Source: Aurantimonas coralicida DSM 14790 (GTDB lineage: Bacteria > Pseudomonadota > Alphaproteobacteria > Rhizobiales > Rhizobiaceae). Taken from it: 64,000 nt of DNA. Below, in pieces: positions 33,816 through 42,793 of the stretch. The position numbers and the translations under genes were made by a program. Each line of letters starts with the position of its first letter. Within the stretch, counting starts at the first letter, position 1. The stretch covers positions 124,001 to 188,000 of the forward strand of contig NZ_ATXK01000007.1 in assembly GCF_000421645.1 (NCBI RefSeq), written 5' to 3'. The notes under the pieces are model-generated. The model was not told the DNA's origin, ran no database searches, and saw nothing but the letters and a program-made list of their open reading frames with translations.

Positions 33816-34875
33816 TGAGATCGCCATCAAGATCCGCAATCTCTACAAGATCTTCGGCCCCGAAGACAAAGCGATGGTGGATCTCGTACGCCAGGGCATG
33901 TCGAAGTCCGAGCTCCTCGCCGAGCACAGCCATGTGCTCGGGCTGAAGGACATCAACATCGACATCCCGGCCTCCGGCATCCAGGTGGTGATGGGGCTGT
34001 CGGGCTCCGGCAAGTCCACCCTGATCCGCCACATCAACCGGCTGATCGAACCGTCGGCCGGCGAGATCCTGATCGACGACGAGGATGTCCTTGCCATGTC
34101 GGACACGCGCCTGCGGGACTTCCGGCGACACAAGATCTCGATGGTCTTCCAGCGCTTCGGCCTCCTGCCCCACAAGACCGTGATCGACAATGTCGCCTAC
34201 GGGCTGGAGGTGATGGGCAAGTCGCGCAAGGAGCAGCGCGACGGCGCGATGCGCTGGATCGAGCGCGTCGGGCTGAAGGGCTACGAGGACAATTATCCGG
34301 CTCAGCTGTCCGGCGGCATGCAGCAGCGCGTCGGCCTGGCGCGGGCGCTGGCGACGGACGCCGACATCCTGTTGATGGACGAGGCCTTCTCGGCGCTCGA
34401 CCCGCTGATCCGCACCGACATGCAGAGCGTGCTCCTCGACCTGCAGACCGAACTGCACAAGACTATCGTGTTCATCACCCACGATCTCGACGAGGCGCTG
34501 CGGCTCGGCGAGCAGATCGCCATCCTGCGGGCCGGCGAGATCGTCCAGCAGGGCACCGCGCAGGACATCGTGCTGCGCCCGGCCGACGACTACATCTCGT
34601 CCTTCGTGCGCGAGGTGAACCGTGGTCGGGTGATTCAGGTCGAGACGGTGATGGAGCCGATCGCGCCGGGCGAGGCGCCGGCGCCGGAAAGCGTGCCGAT
34701 CCAGCGCGGCACGATCCTGGAGGAAGCTGCGCGCCGCATGACCGGCGACGGCGTCACCAAGGCGCATGTGGTCAACGGGACCGGCATGCCGATGGGCACC
34801 CTGACCATGCGCGGCCTGATGGCGGCCATGGTTACGCCGGTTCTGAAGGACGCGCTGGACGCCAGCGAACTGTAA
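33808..34875 (+). CDS. proV: Glycine betaine ABC transporter ATP-binding protein
   Basis: A 355-aa ATPase of the ProV/OpuAA type. Walker A GLSGSGKSTL, signature LSGGMQQRVGLARAL and Walker B ILLMDEAFSALDP are intact. The N-terminal 60 residues carry the ProV-specific extension (MVDLVRQGMSKSELL). The C-terminus keeps one shortened CBS-like segment (ILEEAARRMTGDGVTKAHV). It starts at ATG 33808 inside the end of proW, so the two are co-translated. Confidence 0.94.
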   Translation: MADEIAIKIRNLYKIFGPEDKAMVDLVRQGMSKSELLAEHSHVLGLKDINIDIPASGIQVVMGLSGSGKSTLIRHINRLIEPSAGEILIDDEDVLAMSDTRLRDFRRHKISMVFQRFGLLPHKTVIDNVAYGLEVMGKSRKEQRDGAMRWIERVGLKGYEDNYPAQLSGGMQQRVGLARALATDADILLMDEAFSALDPLIRTDMQSVLLDLQTELHKTIVFITHDLDEALRLGEQIAILRAGEIVQQGTAQDIVLRPADDYISSFVREVNRGRVIQVETVMEPIAPGEAPAPESVPIQRGTILEEAARRMTGDGVTKAHVVNGTGMPMGTLTMRGLMAAMVTPVLKDALDASEL

Positions 34876-34934
34876 TCCTGCAAGGATGGCCGGCGGCGCA
34901 GGGCGTCGCCGGTCGCCGCAGCGATCTCATCCGG

Positions 34935-34963
34935 CCCGCGACATCCCCACGTCGCGGGTTTCG
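34935..34963 (+). terminator. Rho-independent terminator of proXWV
   Basis: CCCGCGAC (34935-34942) pairs with 34951-34958 across an 8-nt loop and is followed by TTTCGT. It lies 60 nt after the proV stop. Confidence 0.7.
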
Positions 34964-34995
34964 TGCGATCGGCGACGGCCGCGCCGCCGCGGCAA

Positions 34996-35205
34996 TCAGG
35001 CGGCGATGCGGTCCGGCAGCGCGGAGGCGCCAGCCCCGCCGAAGATGCGCTCGTAGCATTCGGCCAGGAGGTCGAGATCCACCGGCGCCTGGCGGATCAG
35101 CGCCTGCTCGATCCGGGCGCGGTCGTAGCCCTCACGGGCCAGCGCGCGAATGGCCGCCGTGACGATGTCGATCTCGTCCAGTCGCTTCGGCAATCGCTCG
35201 AACAT
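34996..35205 (-). CDS. Small conserved-looking hypothetical protein
   Basis: A 69-aa acidic, mostly helical soluble protein (LDEIDIVTAAIRALAREGYD, VDLDLLAECYERIF). AGGGGG 8-9 nt before the ATG at 35205 supports expression. It has no signal peptide and I recognise no family. It converges on proV. Confidence 0.6.
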   Translation of the reverse strand: MFERLPKRLDEIDIVTAAIRALAREGYDRARIEQALIRQAPVDLDLLAECYERIFGGAGASALPDRIAA

Positions 35206-35620
35206 GCAAAATCCCCCTGCTTCGTCCCTCTGCGGCGATTCCCCTCGCGCGCTGCCGCGCGAATCGCCATGGTCAAATTATTAACAAAACCTTGCCGGAA
35301 CTTTGCGGCAACCCCGTTTGCCGCCACGGAAGGCCGTCTGCCATCCGGTGCGTGAGCTCCCTCTTGGCCGCCGATTGTGGCGGTTGCACCGCACAATCCG
35401 ACTTGTCCCCAAGACATTGTGTCTCAGGCCCCCGCGTCTTCCGCGGCGTACGCCGCTTGCCGCGCGCTGACTGCGCGATGACGCGTTCGGAAGATCGCGG
35501 CCCCTGCAAGGCCGGCATCATCCGGCCAGACGCACACGGGCCGCTCGTCGCGAGGCCCCGTGCCGCCGTCGCATCATCATCAGGCGTCGCCGCGACGCCG
35601 CTCGAACCGGAGGCCGCCCG
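35206..35620. other. Intergenic region upstream of the BHMT gene
   Basis: 415 bp without a supportable gene. It includes an AT-rich stretch near 35272-35292 (AAATTATTAACAAAACC) that may be a promoter region, and a GCGCGCTGCCGCGCG inverted repeat at 35249-35263. No SAM, SAH or cobalamin riboswitch was recognised. Confidence 0.5.
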
Positions 35621-36631
35621 ATGCCGCATTCGCTGACGCAGCTCCTGGACGCGAAGGGCGTCCTCCTCGCGGACGGGGCCACCGGGACCAATCTGTTCGA
35701 GGTGGGGCTGGAGGCCGGCGAAGCGCCGGAGATGTGGCTGGAGAGCCATCCCGACCGGATCACGGCGCTGCACCAGGCCTTTGTCGACAACGGCGCCGAC
35801 ATCATCCTCAGCTGCTCCTTCGGCGCCAACCGCCACCGGCTGAAGCTGCACCAGGCCGAAGATCGCACCCACGCGCTCAACCGGATTGCCGCCGAACTGG
35901 CGCGGGCGGTGGCCGACGCGGCCGGCCGTCCTGTCGTCGTCGGCGGATCGGTCGGCCCGACGGGCGAGCTGCTGCAGCCGCTGGGCGCCCTCTCCTACGC
36001 CGAGGCCGTCGAAGCCTTCCGCGAGCAGATCGCCGGGCTGAAGGACGGCGGCGTCGACGTCGTGTGGATCGAGACCATGTCGGCGGCCGAAGAGGTGCGC
36101 GCGGCGGCCGAGGCGGCGCTCGCCTGCGACATGCCCTATGTCGTCACCGGCTCCTTCGACAGCGCCGGCCGCACCATGATGGGCATCCACCCCTGCGACT
36201 TCCACAAGGCGGTCGACGGCCTGTCGCCGCGCCCCGTCGCGGTCGGCGCGAATTGCGGCGTCGGCGCGTCCGACATGCTGGCGACGGCTCTGGAGCTGGA
36301 AACGGGCTCGCCGGACTCCGCTTTGGTCGTGAAGGCCAATTGCGGCATCCCACGCTTCGTCGACGGCGGCACGGTCTATTCCGGCACGCCCGAGCAGATG
36401 GCCGATTACGCCCGGCTGGCGATCGATGCTGGCGCCCGGATCATCGGCGGCTGCTGCGGGACCTCGCCACATCATCTCGGCGCCATGCGCCACGCCATCG
36501 ATACCCATGTGCGCCGTCAGCGGCCGAGCATCGCCGAAATCGTCGAGGCCGTCGGCCCGCTGGTCAACAAGGCGGCGTCGGCCGCCGGCGAAACAGCGCC
36601 GCGCACGGGCCGGCGGCGAAGCCGGGACTGA
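35621..36631 (+). CDS. Betaine-homocysteine S-methyltransferase
   Basis: A 336-aa zinc methyltransferase of the homocysteine S-methyltransferase family. Zinc ligands Cys212 (GANCGVG) and Cys278-Cys279 (GGCCGTSP) are present, as is the N-terminal ADGATGTNLFEVGLEAGEAP. The closest sequence style is bacterial BHMT, which moves a methyl group from glycine betaine to homocysteine, giving methionine and dimethylglycine. The location between proXWV and a dimethylglycine dehydrogenase-like gene fits. A related S-methylmethionine or selenohomocysteine activity is possible. The C-terminus is basic and probably disordered. Confidence 0.85.
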   Translation: MPHSLTQLLDAKGVLLADGATGTNLFEVGLEAGEAPEMWLESHPDRITALHQAFVDNGADIILSCSFGANRHRLKLHQAEDRTHALNRIAAELARAVADAAGRPVVVGGSVGPTGELLQPLGALSYAEAVEAFREQIAGLKDGGVDVVWIETMSAAEEVRAAAEAALACDMPYVVTGSFDSAGRTMMGIHPCDFHKAVDGLSPRPVAVGANCGVGASDMLATALELETGSPDSALVVKANCGIPRFVDGGTVYSGTPEQMADYARLAIDAGARIIGGCCGTSPHHLGAMRHAIDTHVRRQRPSIAEIVEAVGPLVNKAASAAGETAPRTGRRRSRD

Positions 36632-36652
36632 GCCGGCTTCGCACTTTCGCGG

Positions 36653-38233
36653 TCAGTGGTAGCGCGGGATCTTGCCGGCCCGCAGCTTGGCGAGGTAGCC
36701 GGTCATCTCCCGCTTCACCACCGGCATCAGGAAGTACAGGCCGATGATGTTGGCGATGCCCATGGCGAACAGCGAGGCGTCGGAGAAGTCGAGTACCGCG
36801 CCGAGGCTGACCGAGGCGCCGAGGACGACGAACAGGCAGAACAGGATCTTGAAGAACAGGTCCGAGGTCTTGGAATCGCCGAACAGGAACAGCCACGCCT
36901 TCAGCCCGTAATAGGACCAGGAGATCATCGTCGAGAAGGCGAAGAGCACCACGGCGAGCCCCAGGACATAGGGGAACCACGGGATCGCCGTACCGAAGGC
37001 CGCCGAGGTCAGCTCGACCCCGCTGAGCGAGCCTTCCGTGGCGATCTGGCCGAGGCCCTGATCCCAGACATACAGGCCGGTCGCCGGGTCCTGCTGCATG
37101 ACGCCGCTGATGGTGATCACCAGCGCCGTCGCCGTGCAGATCACCACCGTGTCGATGAACGGCTCGAGCATCGACACGAAGCCCTCGGTGACCGGGTGGT
37201 CGGTCTGCACCGCCGCATGGGCGATCGCCGCCGAGCCGATGCCGGCCTCGTTGGAGAAGGTCGCACGGCGCAGGCCCTGGATCAGCGCGCCGACAATGCC
37301 GCCGGCGACCCCCAGCCCGGTGAAGGCGCCGGCGAAGATCTGGCCGATCGCCCAGCCGATCCGGTCGTATTCGACGCCGATGATCACCAGGGCGGCGCCC
37401 AGATACAGCAGCCCCATGAAAGGCACGAGCTTCTCGGTGACGCGGGCGATCGACTTGATGCCGCCGACGATGACCATGAAGACGATGATCGCCATGACGA
37501 CACCGGTGATCCATCCGCGGCCGTTCAGGAAGCTCTCCTCGCCGCCGGTGATGACGACCAGCTGCGCATGGGCCTGGTTGGCCTGGAACATGTTGCCGCC
37601 ACCCCAAGAGGCGAAGACGCAGAAGATCGCGAAGAGCACGGCGAGGAACCGGCCGAGCTTGGCGTATCCGAGTTCCGCCATGCCCTTGCGCAGATAGTGC
37701 ATCGGTCCGCCGGAGACGCGCCCGTCGGGAAATTCCTCGCGGTATTTCACGCCGAGGGTGCATTCGGTGAATTTCGACGCCATGCCGAGAAGGCCGGCAA
37801 GGATCATCCAGAAGGTCGCGCCCGGACCGCCGATCGACACCGCGACGGCGACACCGGCGATATTGCCGAGGCCGACCGTGCCCGAGACCGCCGTCGCCAG
37901 CGCCTGGAAATGGGTGACCTCACCCGCCGCATCCGGCGAGGTGTACTGGCCCCGCACGAGCTGGATGGCATGGCCGACCAGACGGAACTGCACGAAGCCG
38001 AAATAGACCGTGAAGATTGCCGCCGCCGTGATCAGCCACAGGACGATCCAGGGCAGTTCGGTGCCTGGCAGCGGCGCGAAGATGAAGCTGACGAAGGGGG
38101 TCGTCACCGGCTCCATGATCGCTGAAAGGGTCGCGTCGATGGAAAAGCCCGGCTCGGCGTCCTGCGCTGCGGCGGGCCCGGTCAGGAGAAGGCTGGCGCC
38201 CGCCAGCGGCAGGAGAGCGGCGGTCTTCGGCAT
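36653..38233 (-). CDS. Sodium:alanine (glycine) symporter, AGCS family
   Basis: A 526-aa membrane protein with about eleven helices. An N-terminal signal-like segment ending PAAAQDAEPG precedes the first core helix. AGCS signatures are clear: GTVGLGNIAGVAVAVSIGGP, the substrate motif ATFSNEAGIGSAAIAHAA, and WSYYGLKAWLFLFGD. The family imports alanine or glycine with Na+. ATG 38233 is chosen; the longer open frame is the tail of the uspA region in another frame. It is the second gene after uspA (50-nt gap). Confidence 0.92.
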   Translation of the reverse strand: MPKTAALLPLAGASLLLTGPAAAQDAEPGFSIDATLSAIMEPVTTPFVSFIFAPLPGTELPWIVLWLITAAAIFTVYFGFVQFRLVGHAIQLVRGQYTSPDAAGEVTHFQALATAVSGTVGLGNIAGVAVAVSIGGPGATFWMILAGLLGMASKFTECTLGVKYREEFPDGRVSGGPMHYLRKGMAELGYAKLGRFLAVLFAIFCVFASWGGGNMFQANQAHAQLVVITGGEESFLNGRGWITGVVMAIIVFMVIVGGIKSIARVTEKLVPFMGLLYLGAALVIIGVEYDRIGWAIGQIFAGAFTGLGVAGGIVGALIQGLRRATFSNEAGIGSAAIAHAAVQTDHPVTEGFVSMLEPFIDTVVICTATALVITISGVMQQDPATGLYVWDQGLGQIATEGSLSGVELTSAAFGTAIPWFPYVLGLAVVLFAFSTMISWSYYGLKAWLFLFGDSKTSDLFFKILFCLFVVLGASVSLGAVLDFSDASLFAMGIANIIGLYFLMPVVKREMTGYLAKLRAGKIPRYH

Positions 38234-38283
38234 GACGCAACCTCTGTCTGGATCGAAATTCCGTGCGGCGGATGCAGGGCGGC

Positions 38284-38715
38284 TCATGGCACGATCACGG
38301 TCGGGATGCGGGCGACCTGTGCCAGTCCCAGGGTGACGCTGCCGAAGATCTTGTTCTGGACCGGGCCTCTGCCCGTGCGCCCGACGAAGATCATCGCCGC
38401 CTTCTGATGCTCGGCGACCGCGAGGATGATCTCGGTCGGTGCGCCGAAACGGATCTCGCAATCGACGGTGACCCCTTCGGCCGAAATCTCGGCGACGAGC
38501 GGATCGAGCAGCGTGGTCCTGGCGCGTTCGAGCTCCTGGCGCCGGCGCATCTTGCGCTCGTCGAGTTCCTCGGCGGTCAGGAAGCTGTAGGGCGACCATT
38601 GCAGGACATGGACGATGTGGAGGGCCGCCCCGCTCGCCTTGGCCCGCACCACCGCGTAGTCGACGACGCTGCGATCATGCCCGTCATAGGCAACGACAAA
38701 GATCTCGGTCGCCAT
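38284..38715 (-). CDS. Universal stress protein (UspA family)
   Basis: A 143-aa cytosolic UspA-domain protein (MATEIFVVAYDGHDRSVVDY) with the ATP-binding motif GRTGRGPVQNKIFGSV. It precedes the AGCS symporter gene on the same strand, an arrangement in which UspA proteins often modulate a neighbouring transporter. Whether it does so here is inference. Confidence 0.92.
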   Translation of the reverse strand: MATEIFVVAYDGHDRSVVDYAVVRAKASGAALHIVHVLQWSPYSFLTAEELDERKMRRRQELERARTTLLDPLVAEISAEGVTVDCEIRFGAPTEIILAVAEHQKAAMIFVGRTGRGPVQNKIFGSVTLGLAQVARIPTVIVP

Positions 38716-39028
38716 GGGCGATCACCCCTCTATCGGTCGGTCGGGCAGCAAGACGATCTGAGCCAAACCATCAATATTGATTATGGTAGGTTCAATTTCG
38801 GTGATGGCAAACGCTTTTCGCGCCATGCGTGTTGCCGCCGAGGCCGCAGCGCTCGGCTTGGCCTCCGTCATCCGGTCCCGATCGGCGGGAAATCCTCCGT
38901 GTTTCCAGAAAGCTGGGCTCCGGCCGCGGTCACGCGCCCGGTCGCGGGATGCGGCTCCGTCGCCTGAGAGCATCCGGCCCAGCCGACGCGCTCCGAGGGC
39001 GTGCGATGCCGCAGGGGCAGCCCTCCGG
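38716..39028. other. Intergenic region between uspA and the adenylate cyclase gene
   Basis: 313 bp. It holds the uspA promoter; an AT-rich patch at 38768-38790 (CATCAATATTGATTATGG, containing the palindrome ATCAATATTGAT) is the best candidate regulatory element. No gene is visible. Confidence 0.45.
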
Positions 39029-40612
39029 TCAGGATGTCAGCGGCTGGCGGCGCTTCAGCGCTTCCACGGCGTCTGTCAGGACGGCGTGCAGGCGGTCCCG
39101 CTCGACCTCGGTCAGCCGTTCGAGATCGAGGAAGATGCGGGCGCCCTCGGCATATTCATTGATCACGCCGGGCGCCGCGTCCGTAGCCTCGTCGTGGATG
39201 CCCTCGACCACATAGGGGATCACCTCGCGGCTGATGCCCTTCAGCGAGATCGGCGCCAGCGGCCGGGCCCGCACGTCGTCCTCCACATGGGCATAGGTCT
39301 CGTAGCTCATCACGATGCCGCCGGGCTCGGCGATCTGCTCGAGCCGGGCGGCGAGGTTCGCCTCGGCCCCGATGATCGTGTAGTCCATGCGGTCGGCGCT
39401 GCCGAAATTGCCGACATTACAGAAGCCGGTATTGATGCCCATCCGGGCCTGGAACGGCTTCTCGATGCCGCGGCGACGCCATTCGGCGTTGAGCTCGACC
39501 ATCCGCCGCTGCATGGCGATCGCCATGGCGAGGCACGCCTTGGCGTCCTCGCGCGGGCCCATCGTTTCGGGATCGCCGAAGAAGGCGAGGATCGCGTCGC
39601 CGATGAACTTGTCGACCGTGGCGCCGTGCTCCTGCGCGATCTTCGACATCTCGGTGAAATACTCGTTCAGAAGCTGGGTCAGCTCCTCCGGCTGCAGCCT
39701 CTCTGAGGTGACGGTGAAATCCTTGATGTCGGAGAAGAAGATCGTCAGCTTCTTGCGCTCGGTCGAGATGGTGACGTCGCGCTCGCCGCTGAAAATGCTG
39801 CGATAGACCTGCGGCGACAGATATTTGGAAATCTTCATGGAGACCGAGGCGAGGAAGGAATTCGCCTCTTCCAGTTCGGTGTTCATACGGCCGAAGGTGC
39901 GGGCCTGGCGCCATTGCAGGGCGGCAAAGCAGACGCCGAACAGGCCGGCGCCGACGAAATAGGCGAGGAGATACTTGAAGGAGAGAAGATTGGCGGCGAT
40001 CGGCTGCTCGATCTCAACCTCTTGGATGCCGCGGATGTCGCCGACCTGCCAGTCCCGCTTCGGGCTCTCGGGATGGGCGTTGTGGCAGGCGACGCAGGCC
40101 TCCCCCATGACCACCGGCGCCGCCAGCCGGATGTTGCGGTCGAGCAGCGAGCCGTTGACCTGGGTGATCAGCGGATGGTCGGCGCCTTTGGTCCGGAAGG
40201 TCTGCAGCGCATCGCGCTCGAAGGCGTCGAGGACATGCGGCGCGCGCTTGGCGAAGACTAGGTCGGAGGCGAAGCGGTAGCGGATATTCTCGCCGCGCCG
40301 GCCGATCACCTCGCCCAGCTCCAGCGACAGGGTGGCCGGGATCGGGATCGCGCCTGGTACCTCCAGATAATTATGGGCGGCGATGGTCCGGCCCTCGGGG
40401 TTGGCCAGTACCCGGCCGACGACGTTGCGCGCATAATAGCTGCGGATATCGGTGATCATGGAATTCAGGCTGTTCGCCTGGGCGTTCAGCGCCGTGTCGG
40501 AGAGATGGCGCAGATCCATCCAGACCGCCACCGGCAGAAGCGCCAGCGCCAGCGCCACCGTGATGGCGAAGTAGATCGGCCGTGCCATCAGATACCGGAA
40601 GATCGCGCCCAT
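39029..40612 (-). CDS. Heme-c sensor adenylate/guanylate cyclase
   Basis: A 527-aa class III nucleotide cyclase. Helices at about 12-31 and 211-233 enclose a periplasmic DUF3365/Tll0287-type domain that contains a c-type heme motif Cys173-Val-Ala-Cys176-His177. The cyclase domain (about 280-470) has both metal aspartates (Asp295 in FFSDIKDF, Asp339 in FIGDA), Lys335 and Asp410 expected for ATP selectivity, and the transition-state pair Asn419/Arg423. It is probably a redox- or gas-sensing adenylate cyclase. GAGGAG precedes ATG 40612. Confidence 0.92.
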   Translation of the reverse strand: MGAIFRYLMARPIYFAITVALALALLPVAVWMDLRHLSDTALNAQANSLNSMITDIRSYYARNVVGRVLANPEGRTIAAHNYLEVPGAIPIPATLSLELGEVIGRRGENIRYRFASDLVFAKRAPHVLDAFERDALQTFRTKGADHPLITQVNGSLLDRNIRLAAPVVMGEACVACHNAHPESPKRDWQVGDIRGIQEVEIEQPIAANLLSFKYLLAYFVGAGLFGVCFAALQWRQARTFGRMNTELEEANSFLASVSMKISKYLSPQVYRSIFSGERDVTISTERKKLTIFFSDIKDFTVTSERLQPEELTQLLNEYFTEMSKIAQEHGATVDKFIGDAILAFFGDPETMGPREDAKACLAMAIAMQRRMVELNAEWRRRGIEKPFQARMGINTGFCNVGNFGSADRMDYTIIGAEANLAARLEQIAEPGGIVMSYETYAHVEDDVRARPLAPISLKGISREVIPYVVEGIHDEATDAAPGVINEYAEGARIFLDLERLTEVERDRLHAVLTDAVEALKRRQPLTS

Positions 40613-40857
40613 CGTTCTCTCCTCGAACGGGTGGCACAAATATAACGACAAAACGCGGCAGATGTCTTTGCGTCATTTTTTCGGGGCGCCGCGAGCTGAG
40701 GGGAAACGCCCCGGCCGCGCAGCCAGTACCGGGCCCGTCCGGTACGCCTCAGCGGTCAGCGCTTGTCGCCGCCGCGCCAGACCGCGCGGTGGATCGTCCG
40801 GGCGATCCTCGCCGCCGAGGTGGTTTCGGGCTGGGCGGCCGGGTCCGCCTCTCCCTT

Positions 40858-42441
40858 TCAGGCGAAGGCGTCCGCCTCGGCGGCCTTGCGCTTTGCCACG
40901 AACGCCGTCAGCGCGTCGGCGATGGCGGGATCGAGCGCCGGCGCCTCGTAGGACTCCAGCCAGCGGCGACAGAGCTGGCCGGCGCGGCTCTCGGCGCGCA
41001 ACGCGCCTTCCGCGGACCATTGCTCGAAGGAATTGTTGTCGGCGATGGCCGAGCGGTAGAACGCCGTCTGGAAATTGTCCTGGGTATGCTGGCAGCCAAG
41101 GAAGTGGCTACCCGGACCGACCTCGCGGATCGCCGACATGGCCTGCCCGTTCTCCGTCAGATCGACGCCGCGCGAGAAGGCCTGCATCATGCCGAGCTGG
41201 TCGCAATCCATCACGAATTTCTCGAAGCAGACGGCCAGTCCGCCCTCCAGCCAGCCGGCCGCATGCAGGACGAAATTGGTGCCCGCCAGCATGGTGGAGT
41301 TCAGCGTGTTGGCGCTCTCATAGGCGGCCTGGGCATCGGGCACCTTGGAGGCGCAAAGCGACCCGCCGGTGCGGAACGGCAGGCCGAGGCGGCGCGCCAG
41401 CTGGGCCGCGCCGTAGGAGACCAGCGCCGGCTCGGGCGTGCCGAAGGTCGGCGCCCCGGACTGCATCGAGATCGACGAGGCGAAGGTACCGAAGACCACA
41501 GGCGCGCCGGGCCGGCAGAGCTGGGTGAAGGCGGCGCCGGCCAGCGCTTCGGCCAAAACCTGCGCCAGCGTGCCGGCGACCGTGACCGGGCTCATTGCGC
41601 CGGCGAGGATGAAGGGGGTGACGATGCAGGCCTGGTTGGCGCGGGCATAGACCTTCAGCGCGCCGAGCATGGTGCCGTCGAAGGTCATCGGCGAATTGGC
41701 GTTGATCAGGTTGATGACCACGCAGTTCTCGTCGACGAACTTTTCGCCGAACAGGATGCGGCACATCTCCACCGTGTCGCGGGCGCGTTCCGGCGCCGTC
41801 ACCGAGCCCATGAACGGCTTGTCCGACAGAGTCATGTGGGCCAGCAGCATGTCGAGATGCCGCTTGTTGACCGGGATGTCGACGGGCTCGCAGACGGTGC
41901 CGCCGGAATGATGCAGCGACGGCGCCAGATAGGCGAGCTTCACGATATTGCGGAAATCCTCGATGGTCGCATAGCGCCGCACGCCGTCGAGATCGCGGAC
42001 GAAGGGCGGGCCGTAGACCGGGGCGAAGACCGTCGCCTTGCCGCCGATCTCGACCGAGTTCTCCGGATTGCGCGCATGCTGGACGAAGGTCCGCGGCGCC
42101 GTCTTCAGAAGCTCGCGGCACAGGCCCTTGGGAAACCGGACGCGCTCGCCCGAGACCTCGGCCCCCGCCGCCTTCCACATCTCCAGCGCCTCGGCGTCGT
42201 CGCGGAACTCGATGCCGATCTCTTCGAGGATGGTGTCGGCATTCGCCTCGATGATCGCGAGGCCGGCCTCGTCGAGGAGCTCGTATTCCGGCACGTTGCG
42301 GCGGATGTAGCTCAGCTTCTTTCCGGACGCGCTCTGGACCCGGGCGGCGCGCCGGGCCGTCGCCCCGCCGCCGGTGCCGCGGCCGCGGCGGCCGCCTTCG
42401 GTGCGCGGCATCTCGCTCAGATGTCCGGTTTCGTCGCTCAT
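40858..42441 (-). CDS. MttB-superfamily (trimethylamine methyltransferase-like) protein, non-pyrrolysine
   Basis: A 527-aa TIM-barrel methyltransferase of the MttB superfamily (NVPEYELLDEAGLAIIEANA near the start; YGPPFVRDLDGVRRYATIED; GGTVCEPVDIPVNKRHLDML). Archaeal MttB has a pyrrolysine encoded by in-frame UAG; this frame has none, so it belongs to the MtgB-like branch whose known members demethylate glycine betaine, proline betaine or carnitine to a corrinoid protein. The substrate here is unknown. The N-terminus carries an unusual Arg/Gly-rich stretch (GGRRGRGTGGGATARRAAR). The corrinoid partner is divergently encoded at 42794. GGAG precedes ATG 42441 by 8 nt. Confidence 0.9.
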   Translation of the reverse strand: MSDETGHLSEMPRTEGGRRGRGTGGGATARRAARVQSASGKKLSYIRRNVPEYELLDEAGLAIIEANADTILEEIGIEFRDDAEALEMWKAAGAEVSGERVRFPKGLCRELLKTAPRTFVQHARNPENSVEIGGKATVFAPVYGPPFVRDLDGVRRYATIEDFRNIVKLAYLAPSLHHSGGTVCEPVDIPVNKRHLDMLLAHMTLSDKPFMGSVTAPERARDTVEMCRILFGEKFVDENCVVINLINANSPMTFDGTMLGALKVYARANQACIVTPFILAGAMSPVTVAGTLAQVLAEALAGAAFTQLCRPGAPVVFGTFASSISMQSGAPTFGTPEPALVSYGAAQLARRLGLPFRTGGSLCASKVPDAQAAYESANTLNSTMLAGTNFVLHAAGWLEGGLAVCFEKFVMDCDQLGMMQAFSRGVDLTENGQAMSAIREVGPGSHFLGCQHTQDNFQTAFYRSAIADNNSFEQWSAEGALRAESRAGQLCRRWLESYEAPALDPAIADALTAFVAKRKAAEADAFA

Positions 42442-42793
42442 CGTCAGGTCTCCGGCCAAAGCGGCGGCCCGTACCGGCTCCAGCCACGCACGGGCGTTCG
42501 ATCTGTCACCGATACTAGGAGCAGCACCGGCCGTTGCCGTCTTACCTGCGAAGGCCGGTGACGCGCCGAGAACAATGACGGCGCGGGTCCGCATCGGCCG
42601 GACCCTGGCGGGCGCCTGCGCGCCGTGTCACACCGCGTCGCGCACGTCGCTTTCGTAATGGCGGATGTCGCAGCAAAGAGATTGCGCGGCTGCGGCTGCC
42701 CTAGAGTGAGGGCTGCGGACGGACGAGGCGGCGCAGTCGCTGAAAGTCGCGTTCGGGGCAGTTCCGGGTTCGTCCCGCCACAAGGAATGCGCC
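42442..42793. promoter_or_regulatory. Divergent promoter region of the corrinoid methyltransferase locus
   Basis: 352 bp between the MttB-like gene (minus) and the corrinoid-protein gene (plus). It must hold both promoters. I saw no cobalamin-riboswitch core and no clear operator; a near-palindromic GCGGATGTCGC lies about 42660-42670. Confidence 0.4.

Noticed and set aside
42442-42793. Cobalamin riboswitch upstream of the corrinoid genes
   Set aside because: The conserved B12-box core was not recognised by eye on either strand; a covariance-model search would settle it.
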